64,000 nucleotides of DNA, taken from the NCBI GenBank assembly GCA_030248295.1, contig JASANH010000902.1, forward strand, positions 182,283 to 246,282, in the 5' to 3' direction. The DNA is from Mesodorylaimus sp. YZB2_4. Lineage: Eukaryota > Nematoda > Enoplea > Dorylaimida > Dorylaimidae. Under the pieces are notes generated by a model, which saw nothing but the letters and a program-made list of their open reading frames with translations, made no database searches and was not told the DNA's origin. Below are positions 23,277 through 34,800 of this stretch, one piece after another; position 1 is the stretch's first letter; every line of letters starts with the position of its first letter. Both the position numbers and the translations under genes were made by a program.

Positions 23277-23925
23277 GACTACTTCGACGAAACTCCTTCA
23301 ACATGTCGCCGCTACACTGCCAGACAATATCGGCCACTTCGAAGCCCTTGTACGGCTCGATCATGCGCACAGTCTGTCGGCCGTGCAATTGACGTTCAAT
23401 TTCGATCAGCTGCTTGAAAAAACCCACATTCGGACAAGCTAATCGACGGCGTTGACGAACCATATTGAAAGCGTCTAAAAGTGTCATTTTCTCACATTTC
23501 ATCAAATAAGCTAAAATGAAACTAATCGATCGCGATATTCCTTGCGCGCAAAAGACCAAAGTTCGACCGCCACCATCCGAAGAGTTCGATCGATGTTTTT
23601 CGATCAGTTGGCAAACAGTATCGAAATATGGACGTAAATCAGTTTCCCGCGTGTCCGTAATTTTGATGTGCAAGTATTCCACGCGATCGGGCGGAAATTC
23701 GTATTCGAATCCGTCCATACAACAAATGACTGCTGTATAATTTTCGTGTAAAATAGTCTGTTTATTGACTGGCAGGCACCCACTGACCGACAAGTAAGGG
23801 GTGATCACTGTGATCTGACCGATCATATCAGTCAGAGTTTTCGACAGGGCGCCGCTGTAAGCTTGCAACGTCGACGACGAGTTGCAGCCGGTTTCCGGCG
23901 GAGATTTCGCTTTCGTCGAGGACAT
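23272..23925 (-). CDS. Atypical dual-specificity phosphatase (DUSP14/18-like)
   Basis: Single exon, 217 aa. The protein-phosphatase signature is VFCAQGISRSIS (C-x5-R with the following Ser), preceded by the general-acid region DTRETDLRPYFD. After it comes the DUSP-typical AYLMKCEKMTLLDAFNMVRQ and a RRLACPNVGFFKQLIEIE segment, as in small DUSPs. Cys and Arg of the active site are intact, so phosphatase activity on phospho-Tyr/Ser/Thr is expected. The usual His before the catalytic Cys (HC) is Phe here. There is no kinase-docking or membrane region, so it is probably cytosolic. The stop codon TAA overlaps an AATAAA, which could serve as poly(A) signal and end the gene abruptly. A MITE sits about 115 bp upstream of the ATG. 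Confidence 0.88.
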   Translation of the reverse strand: MSSTKAKSPPETGCNSSSTLQAYSGALSKTLTDMIGQITVITPYLSVSGCLPVNKQTILHENYTAVICCMDGFEYEFPPDRVEYLHIKITDTRETDLRPYFDTVCQLIEKHRSNSSDGGGRTLVFCAQGISRSISFILAYLMKCEKMTLLDAFNMVRQRRRLACPNVGFFKQLIEIERQLHGRQTVRMIEPYKGFEVADIVWQCSGDMLKEFRRSSQ

Positions 23926-24039
23926 GGCGCATGTGGGCGATCAACGCCGACGCAATTGGGTCGAATTGAGGCAAGAATGACCTAAAAAGACCTGCATTGA
24001 CAGCAAAGACCGTGGAATTCAAGACGCCACGACCGACGA

Positions 24040-24382
24040 TCTAGAACACACACATCTTGTAAAACGCAAAATTTGAATTTCCCGCTGCAAGCCGCTTATG
24101 GCAGTTTTACTTTGATGAAAAGTTCCTAACTTTACAGCAGTGCGCGTCCCGCTCTGAAAAGTTGTTTTATACAAAATAACAACAACTTCTGGGCAAAATT
24201 TATGACAAGAAAAGTTATTAAAAAGCCGAAGCAGGAAAATTAGCAGCAGAAAATTTCTGTCACTACAACTAGCGCACAGGTTTTTTTGAAGTGAGGGACT
24301 TTCCATCCATGTAAAAGTGTCATAAGCGGCTTGACGCGGGAAATTCAAATTTTGCGTTTTACGAGATCTGTGAAATGGCCTT
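24040..24382. mobile_element. MITE family C, copy 2
   Basis: Well-preserved inner inverted ends: GTAAAACGCAAAATTTGAAT at 24059 and its mirror ATTCAAATTTTGCGTTTTAC, then GAGATCTGTGAAATGGCC outside. CCGCTGCAAGCCGCTTATG mirrors CATAAGCGGCTTGACGCGG. No coding capacity. Confidence 0.78.
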
Positions 24383-26674
24383 ATCAAATCAAACACATGA
24401 TCAAAGTTTTTTGATCACTGCAGAATTGACCAGAAAAACAAAGATTTGAAAAGACAGAAAAACAGCTGTTTTCCCAAAATGAATGAGAAAGGAACAATTC
24501 TGCCCATTTCAGTTTCCATGTGGCAACTGAAGAAAGAAGTTAAGAATTCTAAATTTAGCTGATAAAGAGCCGAGCTGCAAGCCATTGAAACATCCGCCCG
24601 CCATTAGCTCCCCAGTGCGGCCTCGGCAAAACTAGCTACATAGTTTAAAAATTTTCAAAAAAGTTCGAAACTTTTAAAAATAACTCGACAACAATCCGTT
24701 AGCCAAATACATTTTTCAGTGTGGCCCTGTCTGGACGAACAAAGTTCACTCGCCCGCCGAGTGAACATTTCAAACAAACATTGGGTGCACTCATTTTTCG
24801 TGGAGTCACGGCCGTTTTCACGGTTGCAAGGTCCCTCGCGACCGACATCGAGCAAAAACTATCCGTGTCCGTTTCTAAGTGCTAGCCAGCAGCCAGCATT
24901 GTATTTCCTGAGCAACAGTAACAATCGCCATTCTCGCGCCTGGCCTCGTTGAATATGCACAGCTTGAACCAACATCACCAGCAACAACGAACACTTTTGT
25001 TGACATATTTGCCTCTCGTTGGCGAGACTAGGCCACCGACTAGGAAAATCCATACATCGTGTGTGCACTGGCCGCAGCTAGCCTCGACCAACACTCGCAG
25101 CCCTCCCGTATAAAAATACTGAATAGATATTTGCTAAAAGCCGACAAAAAATGTGTTTTTAGCGTGTTAAAATAAAAGTACAATTGGCCCACAACTACCT
25201 GAAAAGGAGAATGAAGATGTTAAAGTAAAATGCAGACACACCTCTTTTGACAAGCCTTCCTGCTATGCCCATGAGCAACACTAAACGAGCACATTCTTAC
25301 AGAACTGGACACACTCATCAATAATTTCCCACTCCGTCAGTGCAGCCCTCGCCGCGTGTGAGAATAGGCGAGTTGAGTATGCCGCACTTGACTAAACAAG
25401 GCATCCCAAACCACGCGCCACAACAATGACTCGGGCCAAAAATCGAGTCCCATCGCGCACGGATGGCCAAAACACTCGAAGTGATGTCGGGACTCTGGTC
25501 TTGATCAGGTCTTCGCTCGCTGCTCCTCGCCCGGCCTGATGGCTGCCTTGACGACGCCCGCATGCAAGCTTTCGAGTAGCTTAGACTCAAGAAAAGGAGA
25601 GAAAAAATCGTTAGCCCATTAGGCACTGCGAAATTGGGGGGAGGAGCTGGAAAAGTGGAAAAGAATGTAAACTATTTTAGCATTTCTAAGAAAGGAATAA
25701 GCGCATTTGATCTGATGCCATCGAAGGGCGAGTGACTGATGCTCGAATGCCATAGAAAGGCAGCCGCGAATGAGCAACTGGGGTTGACTCAGCCGTCTTG
25801 CACCCGTCTTGGCTGGCACGACCTCGTTGAGTCATTAAGTAAAGGGGAATTGCAAACTGAATAACTGCCGCCCGGGTCCACAGTCACCGTATTAGGTTAG
25901 GCAGGTGGTAGGCAGTGTTTTATAATATTATCTACGATGACAAAAGTGCTGCTCAACAGAGTCTGCTCCAATAAACCTGCTTCTTATCCCTAGAGTGCGC
26001 CTTGGTAGAGTATTGTTTGGATGAGAAATGTTCGGTCACTTATTCGTCCAGAGGCCAGCAGCGATTGTGCACTCACTGGATTGCAATCCTTGCAAGCTTG
26101 GATGGGACCTAACTTGCAGCAGGCGGCCCGAAATTATTAAACTACCCGATGAATCTCGTGTCATGTCATGAATTTCCAAGCCAAAATTCAAAGACGATAT
26201 TGTTTGCAATGACCTGGCGAATAACAATCTAATAAGCAACTATTCTTTCACCATTCTAGTGGCATGAGTCGAGATCAATACTTGCGTTAATGCTTTTTTT
26301 GCTCATAATTCCCCATGCCTGAACGTCGCGGCTGGTATCTGACCTATGATTACATTGAAATGTGGAGAACTGCACCTACAGTATGGCGCCATGAGTCTGA
26401 TCAAAACTAGATCAAGTGGAGCCACACTGCAGCGGAGTGGTTTTCGGGTTATGGATGCGAGAAAAGAATGTTGTGGAGTCGATGGGTAATCCCAGAGTAG
26501 CGACTGAGGTGATCGGCGTGGGTACACTTATCTGCACCCATCATGGCTCTGGTCTGCTCGCCAGTCAGGGCCAGACGCTGAGGGTCAGAGCAAGGTCGAG
26601 TGACTATTTCGGTTTGCTGGCATCGGTTGAGGACGGGTCTGCACTGCCGGGTCTGCACGGTCGGGTCTGCCTGG

Positions 26675-26846
26675 GTCGTGGTCTAGCGGGTTTAGGCGTC
26701 TGCCTCTCACGCTGGGTGCGCACTTACAGGGGAGGGTTCGACTCCCGCCGGTACAAAATCATTGTCAATTATGTGTTCCTTAGCCCTTGAGTGCGCTGTA
26801 TAGTGCTTGGCTAGGGATAAAGTATGACATGACATGACATGACATG
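26675..26846 (+). repeat. Reference copy of tRNA-derived SINE family S
   Basis: Starts GTCGTGGTCTAGCGGGTTTA, which resembles a tRNA A-box region, continues GGCGTCTGCCTCTCACG and has the B box GGTTCGACTCC about 50 bp on. A tRNA-unrelated body follows (ATTATGTGTTCCTTAGCCCT, GAGTGCGCTGTATAGTGCTT). It ends in a pentanucleotide tail (ATGAC)n at 26823-26846. Confidence 0.8.
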
Positions 26847-27183
26847 CACTTGTTCTGTGAGCACTCCAGACTGTTTCAGTTCTATAGGGTCGAAGCGTCC
26901 CTTCTGGTAAACTCCATAGGAAGACCAGTCAAGGATTCTACTTAGAACCCACCCACCCAGTTTTCCAGGCCAAACTTGCGTTTCTCGTTGCAAAAAGTGA
27001 AGCCAAGTCAGTTTATTCGGGACATAGGAGCGGTCTGACAGGTCACAAAGACCTCCTTGATTCAATACGAGTATGACCAGGCCCTATGAAAACAAATTGG
27101 CCAGAGCAACTCAACGCCCTCAAAGTACAAATCGGTCTTGGAAAAGAGAAGATTCGCAAAACGAGCATTACTTGATCACATTT

Positions 27184-28296
27184 TCAAGATCTTTGCTTTC
27201 TTGTCGCTTCATCGCCCGCCTGAACTGAAATTCTGGCCACTCCTCGCACAACAGACGAGTTGAAATTGGTGCCCGCTGCCGTGGTTGATCTAGCGCCAGT
27301 CGGTGCCACGCTCGAATTGAGCTGACGAGAACAGGTTAGTTTGCCAAGAGTAGCTTTGAACCCGTTGCGATACTCCTTGACCATCATGATCAAAGTGGGG
27401 AAATCGAACACACTCCTCAACAATTCGAACAAGCCGATCAGGGGCACGTAACTCATTCTCATCGTGTCGGTCAGAAGGGGCGAATTGATTATCATCAACA
27501 TCAAACTAGCCAGGGCCGAACTGATCAGAAATATAGCCACCACCGCCAACAACATTTTCAACGCATTCATTTGAACGTTCTTTTTAAACGTTTTCATATC
27601 CTGGTTCGATTTCACGGCGCGACGCCATCGAACAATCAGGACCAGACAACTGATGAAATTCAGCACCACGACCACGATGCACACCGTGTTTTGGAACCAT
27701 TTGGCCACAATTCGATACGTTTCCACTGGCGCTGTGCCGAAAGCGCACACGGTGAGCAACAGTTCGCCGCTGCTGCCGGAGTACATGCCGAGCCCCATGG
27801 AGCCGCCGAACGACACGCCCCCCACGATCAGACACACTTTGCACACCTTCTTCCAATTCTTGTACCAAATGGGTACGGCCAGGGCCAGCAGACGATCCGT
27901 GCTCAGGGCCACGATCAGCATGTAGACCACGTACTGCGGGACGATGATGAAGGTCAGCCAAATCATGCAGTGCCTCTGCGGAGCCACATCGTGCCAACGG
28001 CCATCCGTTTCGTAGAGTCGTCGAGTGGCCAGCACCCCCAGACCCACTGCCTTGACCAAATCGCCCACGGCTATGGCGAAGATCATACTCTGCTCCAATT
28101 TACGCAAAGGTCTCCAGCATAAGGTGGTGTAAATTTGCAGTGCGCCGATTATCAACCCGATCATACCCACCACCAACCACAAAATATTCGAGATCTTCTG
28201 AGCCATCAACACTTCGAGGGACAAAGTGTACATTGAGGAATTTTGGAGTGCCGACATTATCGCGGCAGATATTTGTAAAAGTACAGTTTTTCTCAA
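27184..28296 (-). CDS. Intronless seven-transmembrane receptor, nematode Srsx/rhodopsin-like
   Basis: Single exon, up to 370 aa. A second Met 13 codons in (28257) gives the N-terminus MSALQNSSMYTL, with an N-glycosylation sequon, and is the likelier start. Seven hydrophobic segments are visible, beginning ISNILWLVVGMIGLIIGAL, with short polar loops. The third ends ALSTDRLLALAVPIWYKNWK, a DRL variant of the E/DRY motif followed by the AVPxxYKN loop common in nematode chemoreceptor-type receptors. TM6 follows the basic stretch TFKKNVQMNALKM. The Ser/Thr-rich C-tail with RQLNSSVAPTGARSTTAAG could be phosphorylated. The ligand is unknown. A TATAAAAG lies 43 bp upstream of the first ATG. Intronless state may mean retroposition, but many receptors of this type are naturally so. 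Confidence 0.85.
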   Translation of the reverse strand: MRKTVLLQISAAIMSALQNSSMYTLSLEVLMAQKISNILWLVVGMIGLIIGALQIYTTLCWRPLRKLEQSMIFAIAVGDLVKAVGLGVLATRRLYETDGRWHDVAPQRHCMIWLTFIIVPQYVVYMLIVALSTDRLLALAVPIWYKNWKKVCKVCLIVGGVSFGGSMGLGMYSGSSGELLLTVCAFGTAPVETYRIVAKWFQNTVCIVVVVLNFISCLVLIVRWRRAVKSNQDMKTFKKNVQMNALKMLLAVVAIFLISSALASLMLMIINSPLLTDTMRMSYVPLIGLFELLRSVFDFPTLIMMVKEYRNGFKATLGKLTCSRQLNSSVAPTGARSTTAAGTNFNSSVVRGVARISVQAGDEATRKQRS

Positions 28297-29535
28297 AGGA
28301 ACTCTCCCGAATAAACTTTTTCCACTCGCACACTTGATCTTTTATACTTTTCCACACGCGTCTTCTGGAAAGAATCTGATAAAGTTCAAAGGAATGAACC
28401 GAGCCGTGTTAATCCTTCGGTGCTTCCCTTAAATCCTGCGGACCCCAGACGAGTATTGACGTTAATGTAGGATGGATCAGATATGAGCCTCAGCTCTCTG
28501 CCATGTCGAAAAATGTGAGGCATCTGACTGATATAGGAAATTGATGACATGGCATGATGGCCCAAAATCTGGATCACAGCTTCACAATGATTAATCCATG
28601 CTTAGGGAGCCGTGTGCTATGAAATACTACATTATAGCCAGCGATCCGAGACGAACCAGCAGCCACTTGCACTGAAGGCACCAGAGGAATCTGTGAGAAC
28701 ATCTTCTCTTCCCGTGTGTCCTCGACGATGGAGATTATAGTGCACCATGTCAGACGTCTAAGCCTCACATGTCCTATGCCAGTGCACAATCAGTGCTTCT
28801 GGTGTCAGTGACCCGCTGTTGGTTTTAGCTCCAAGGTGAGGCAACCTACTATCCTCTAAACAAAGCACATTAACGAGAAAATCAGTGCACTAACAATCTT
28901 CTGTTGCACTTACGATTAGAAGTTGCACCTTTTCTTGCCAGACTGCCATGCCAGTGCTATCTTGTCTGCATAACCAGTATTCCTGGTGGTCACACAATGG
29001 ATACTTTCTCCTGGCTGGAAGACGGCAACCTCTCTGGTTGACATCAGGTCTTGCACCTAGCGCTGGCCCTAACATGCACATTTTCGTTAAAATATCCCCT
29101 CACTTTCCTTGGCTTTGTGCACATCCTAAAGAAACGGCTATTAGGCTCCCGCAATCAAATGTTTCTTTGCCTGACTGTGTCATGCATGCATTAATTAAGG
29201 AAGCCGCATGCTGGCATGGCAAAGAACAGTTGACAGGCCTGAAAGACAAGCCAGGCGAATGCACTGGAAAAGAACACTTTTCGTGCCTCTAATCCACACA
29301 TCTTTTTTACTTCATAGCAAATATAGTATTCTGAATGAAGTATATTTGCACAACACAACAATGCGCACTCGAACATTACGGAAGTCACCATGACCCAGAT
29401 CAATAATACAAAAATCACCCATGACTATCATTGCGATCAGGTCCAAAAAAGTCCCGCCGCCCAGACCCACTATCGATCAATGCAATCCCTACACCAGCCT
29501 AAACACGTGTGTCAGTTCAACATGCACAATCCTGT
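28297..29535. other. Region between GPCR 5' end and FCHO 3' end
   Basis: The two genes are on the same strand, so this is GPCR promoter plus FCHO 3' flank. It includes repeat family A partial copy at 28970-29065. No additional coding exon could be supported. Confidence 0.5.
28339..28347 (-). promoter_or_regulatory. TATA box of the GPCR gene
   Basis: Minus strand reads AAAAGTATAAAAGATCAAG. The spacing to the first in-frame ATG (28296) leaves only a leader of about 15-20 nt, whereas the second ATG (28257) leaves about 55 nt. This favours the second as initiator. Confidence 0.6.
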
Positions 29536-31838
29536 CTACCGTAATTCGGACTCGCATAAATACTTGCCAGACACAGTCTTCTTCTTCAATAGTGACAATC
29601 GATAAGCTCCGACTCCGTCCTCCCCCGCACCGCACAACTGCAAATCGGCACCAGACAGTGTATGCTCATTGACCTGGAACTGGACCATGGTCGGCGATGG
29701 CGTCGACGGACCATTGGCCAAGGCCAGACGAGCCTTCAACGAGCCAGAACACTCGCCGTGTCTGGACAATTCAGTTAGACGCCACGACAGTCGATTGTTG
29801 GACGACGACCTGGCCGATGGAGGAGCAGTTACTTGCAACGATGCCTCGTAAAGCTAGCACTCTTACTGGCACCCAACCCCAGCTCCCAAGGTGCGGCAGG
29901 TAGCTCCTGTAACCAGCGCACCCAGGCGGCGTGAGATAGCAGAGACCAGTCTCTTGGGCAAGAAACTCCGACTGGAGGAAGGCGAGTCTCGCGACTACAC
30001 CTGCCATAGAAACATCAACTGGAGTGATTGACGTCTCCCAGCCAGTAAAGGTAGCAAACTCCCAGCCACCAGAAGTGCTGGTTACACTCCGCACTGACTA
30101 CACTATCCCCTCCAGCACTGCTAGCACCCATCACTCACCAAGTAGCGTCTGGCTTCGAGTTCACCTGACCCACGCCGCCATTCACTTCGCTATAGAATGT
30201 CAAATTGAGTAGAGGTGCCGAAATTGTGCACTGAGGATTATACTGATAATCGATCCGGATATCCGTATGATCAGGCTCGCATTTCCAAAACGACTGCAAC
30301 ATCAACGGCACCGACTTCATTCCACTACTGTTATTATTATTCGAGCCTCCCGTCGGTGTGGTCGCATCCAACGACTTCAACTCGTATCGTAACAGATCCA
30401 AATTACAAAATGCGATCGACGGATTCGCGTCCAATTGCCGTTTTAATTGCGCGATCAACGCGGGCATGTTACACTCGAACTGGTGACTGGGACCAGTTTG
30501 AAATGTGGAACCCCTAAAATTGAATGAAATCAGCTGATAGAGTCCCGAGTCCTTTAAAAATCCCCCATGTCATGTCCAAAGCCAAAGCCAAACACCATGG
30601 AGGGCTGAGGAACATATATGACAATCACTTTTCAAGGGGACCGGGAGTCGAACCCTCCCCTGCAAGTGCGTAAAAGGCAGCCACCTTGACCCGCTAGGCC
30701 ACGACCATGCTCCCAAATCACCCGCCCACACTTACTGATTCAACACTTGTCTATTAGGCACTAGGGCGGCAATCTTGTCGGCATTTGTCAGCTGGAACGC
30801 GAGCGGCGGACGCTGACCAGTCGAACCAGGCGAGAATAAGGACGCGGCCAGCGCGTTCACGATTCCAGATGGGAATGAGACAGCGACATTGCCGTACACA
30901 CGCGCAACGCACCTGAAATCACCAATTTCTCTTCCGTCTCACTATCCACTAAAAACAGCAGCACTCACCGAGATTCACCAGCTCCCTTGAACAACACGTG
31001 AACAGTCTCCGTCACAGCCATAGCCAACGGCGCCACATCCGACGGCCCGAGCGCAGCTAACGGAGATGGTCCACGACTACTCGTCAGAGTGTTTTGATGT
31101 TGCTCCAACGATCCGCCAGACTCGCTTCGAGACAGCTGACTGGCATCATTGAAATGACTGGTCGACGCTGATCGAGAACTGGTCGACCCCTGAAACAGCA
31201 TAATTCATCCTACTGACCCGTAATTTTAACCAATTCTTACCCTCTTGGCACCAGGCGGAGCATTGGCCAGTGTTATCATATGAGTGGGTGTGGTACTCCT
31301 GGGCCTCGACCTCGCCGCACCAGCACCACCTGGCCACTGTCCACTGACCGAATGTTGCAAGGAGGATGAGGAGGACAAATCAGTCACCTGATCCCTACTC
31401 TCGTCCGCTGGCCACCCATCACCCGTCGGCACAGGGGGCGGGGCGTGTCGAGGCGGCAACATGGGCGCATTGAACGTGTCAGCAAAATGGACACCGCCAG
31501 CGAACGACCGATTATTAAAACGATCATCACCCGTTTTCGCGGGACGAAGTAGTTTCACATCGCTGCGATTGACACCCACATCCGCCCGCCACGGGTCGTT
31601 TATGGTCGAGTTGTGATTGCGATTCGACATCGGGTCGAAAAAGTCCATCGACACGTCCTCGCCACTCCGACGAACCGGAGATGACGACCACCCTTTCAAT
31701 ACCTGAAACACGGCGGCTTATTATCGGTGTCCCTCAGTCCTCGAGTGCGCGTACGGTGCTCGCTTATGGATGAGACATGACACGACATGAAATGTCTCGA
31801 TTGCTGAGGAAGGGGACATCTATGCGTGACACAATACC

Positions 31839-31870
<32 letters not shown>

Positions 31871-34800
31871 AGGCGTGATTTACGCACATCCAGAAAAGAA
31901 AAGATGCTCGCAGACAATAAACTCCCCCCCCCCCCAGCCAGGGGAATGACAGTGTGCACTATCTGCATTGTCCCTGCCTGGGTACTCATCACTATTCGAA
32001 GGACACCTGCAGCCTCTGTCGGCCCACTTCCTTCAGTCAAAGCACGCTGATTAATGCCGTTAGTTGAGTCACTGCATCCAGCATAGCCCCGGGCTCATGA
32101 CCGATAACATACCTCAGAAACCCCGCCAGTTCTTCCAATTCATCTAAAATTTTCAACAAAATTCCACTTACGTTAGCACTGTTCGAAACGCTCATATTCC
32201 CGATGGCGTCCCTCAATTCATCAATGGAAGCATTGCTTTTGTGCAGCATGTCCTGCGACAACGGCTTAATCTCCACTTTAATCTTTTGCGGCTGATCATC
32301 ATCTAAAATGACCAATGATGCGAACAAGAAGATAACGAGTCACCCTAGACCCGACTTACCAGATTCAGACTCAGAACTGGAACCATCCTTGTCCTGTGAA
32401 TGATTGTTATGATCCTCAGGAATTATTGAAAAACCCTCCTTGTCCACCAGCGCACCTGTGTTACCCTAAAGTGCCAAAAATGTGAAAAATGCATATTGGA
32501 AACCCAAAGAAGGACAGCACACGACACCCGAAGATTGCAAATGCTCCTCATGGATAAGCCACTCCCCTCAAAGGATGCCCTACAGAGAGGCGGGACAGGA
32601 CTAGGTGCAATCCTCGTGACTGATCAGGTATATCCATTTGCCCCAGCCCTAACCACATGACAACAAAGACGCCCCACAAAGCGATCCATCACACAATGGA
32701 AGGTCGTCCCACATCCCCACCTCACTGTCAACTCCCAACATCCCGATCGCACATTGCGAGCCAGCAAATCTCGACTCAACTTCCATCGACCACACACCGA
32801 AACCAACAAAAATGCCTTACCTCAGTGGACTCGGCCGATGTCTTGCTCTTCGTATCCTCGCTACTCTGCACCGATCGATTATCGCCCTCTTTATCTTTCT
32901 TCTTCTTATCTTTCTTTTTGCGCAAAAACCCTGAAAAACCAAATACCCTGTTACCATCGCATTCCTTATCTCACCTCAGGCAAACCCAAAACGTACACGA
33001 GCCCGTTAGGAAGGTGGCAATCATCCATGCAATCATTGCAAGCTCGCTTAGGCGCACACTAATCTCAGCACACTGCCCTCTGCAACACTCGAAACTGACA
33101 TCGAACAATGCGCAGCAAAAACAAAGAATGCTCTTTCCGAGAGATTCTAAGCGGCTAGCCCCCCCCGCAATCCGATACATGACAGCGCACAGCCACCATG
33201 AACTTTGTATAAACCCAAAAACAAGGTGTCAATTTGCCGAACGTGTCGACAGCGCCTAGGCATGCCCTTGTTAGGTGCATCTCTAAACATTATGCTTATG
33301 CAGCCGTACCTGACGGTCGGGGCAAGATGTCAACCCCTCAAGTTGATGTTTCAGCCGCAGGTACAGTCCTCCGGTCAGTTTTCTTGTCCGAGTGACCTCC
33401 CCCGCCTAGGTCCTCACGATTGCACCCACACGGGTTGACCAACAGATTGACAATCGTCTTCTGATTCGATCCCCGAACGGCGCGCGCCCCTTCGAACATG
33501 CCCAGCTCCAGCAGTGCAAGTCCGGCTAACCAGAGAAAAGCATGCAAACGACAGCACTTGCGCGCATAAACAAAGACTATGCATCACAGATCAGCAGTTA
33601 TCCCCTTCTGGCACATTCCAACCCCGTCTTCGAGGAACACACTTCATAACTATCTCAAAACTCACAAAAATATGAAACCCCCCTTGACAATGGAAAGCAT
33701 GCAAAGAATGACAGCAAGCACGTACCCATCGACAACGAGCGATCTCTCCTTTTCTGTTGCGCCATTGCATTTGCGTTTGCCTGCGCCTCTTCGGCATTTG
33801 TTGGGAAAGAACCAAAAAGCGTATAAGAAGAAGAAGGGAAAGTGGCCGACGGCGGGCCCGACAGAGCAACAGGAGGAGCAGTAGAGTAGACAGAAGCAGA
33901 TTGCGTGGCAGATAGTGACTGATGACGTATTTTATTTCCAACACTCAAGTCACCTTCCAATTTCCCATCGACGGCCATCGACACCCCGAAAGCACCACTG
34001 GACGCCAAATCGTTGGACGGACTGGGCGTGACCACCATCGACCCGCTGCTACTACCTTTCAGTCCACTGGTCGAATTGGCTTTTCGATTACGACCAGGCA
34101 ACCAAAGCGATAATTTCTTCTGCTGTGTTGCCGTGGTCGGCTGATTCGTGGTCAACGTGCTACTGGCATCGAAGAACATGTCCGTCGCCACTGACGGCGA
34201 GCTCGATCGACCACCAGCACCTGGAATGGGCGACGATTCGGCCGACGACACGGCCGGCGCCGAGCCCGTCGAAGCTGCGTCAGGGCCCATCAACGATGTC
34301 CCCACTTCCAATGGCGTCGCGCCCGAAACTGGGTGTTGCAATATGGACGACAAATCGGGTTCTTCCAAAAAGTAGAACACTGCAAACAAATCACTTTTCA
34401 ATGCGAGACAACCACTTATGCCAGTTTGTGAGTATGGAACTGACAGGAGGCAGGCAACTAACATAGCTGCGAAATATTCCTTGTTATCACAGCCCTCATT
34501 TTGCAAAATCTCGGCGGCCAACAGCCAGCTGTGGCCACAAGTTACAAAAAGGCCAGATGCCTGCTGGACAATGGGAACCTTGTGTCAACTGGACAGGATT
34601 TGGCCACATAAGAGAGCTGGCCCGTTGTCCACATTCTTGAAAATTTTGTGGGAGAACCGCCAGATGATCAGCTCTTGCCAGAAATCAAGTGACTAAACTA
34701 TGCTCGTCGAACGAACTATGTGTATCTAATTATGGGCCAAACGTCCGCGGGACACAAGAGCCAAATCTGCGGCTCATTTCTCCCCATAATGAGAGACACA

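Larger units (their letters stand above)
23926..27183. other. Intergenic region between phosphatase and GPCR
   Basis: Holds MITE family C copy 2 (24040-24382) and a full SINE S copy (26675-26846). A TTTATT at 27012-27017 gives a minus-strand AATAAA, a candidate poly(A) signal for the GPCR. The remaining frames (up to 124 codons) show no recognisable domain. Confidence 0.45.

Noticed and set aside
26675-26760. Possible functional tRNA gene
   Set aside because: A and B boxes are present, but there is no complete cloverleaf, and the same unit with a tRNA-unrelated body and tail recurs across the window, so it is a SINE.
27571-28122. 183-codon frame antisense to the GPCR
   Set aside because: Composition (many His/Gln) is that of the complement of hydrophobic codons; the minus-strand receptor explains the region.
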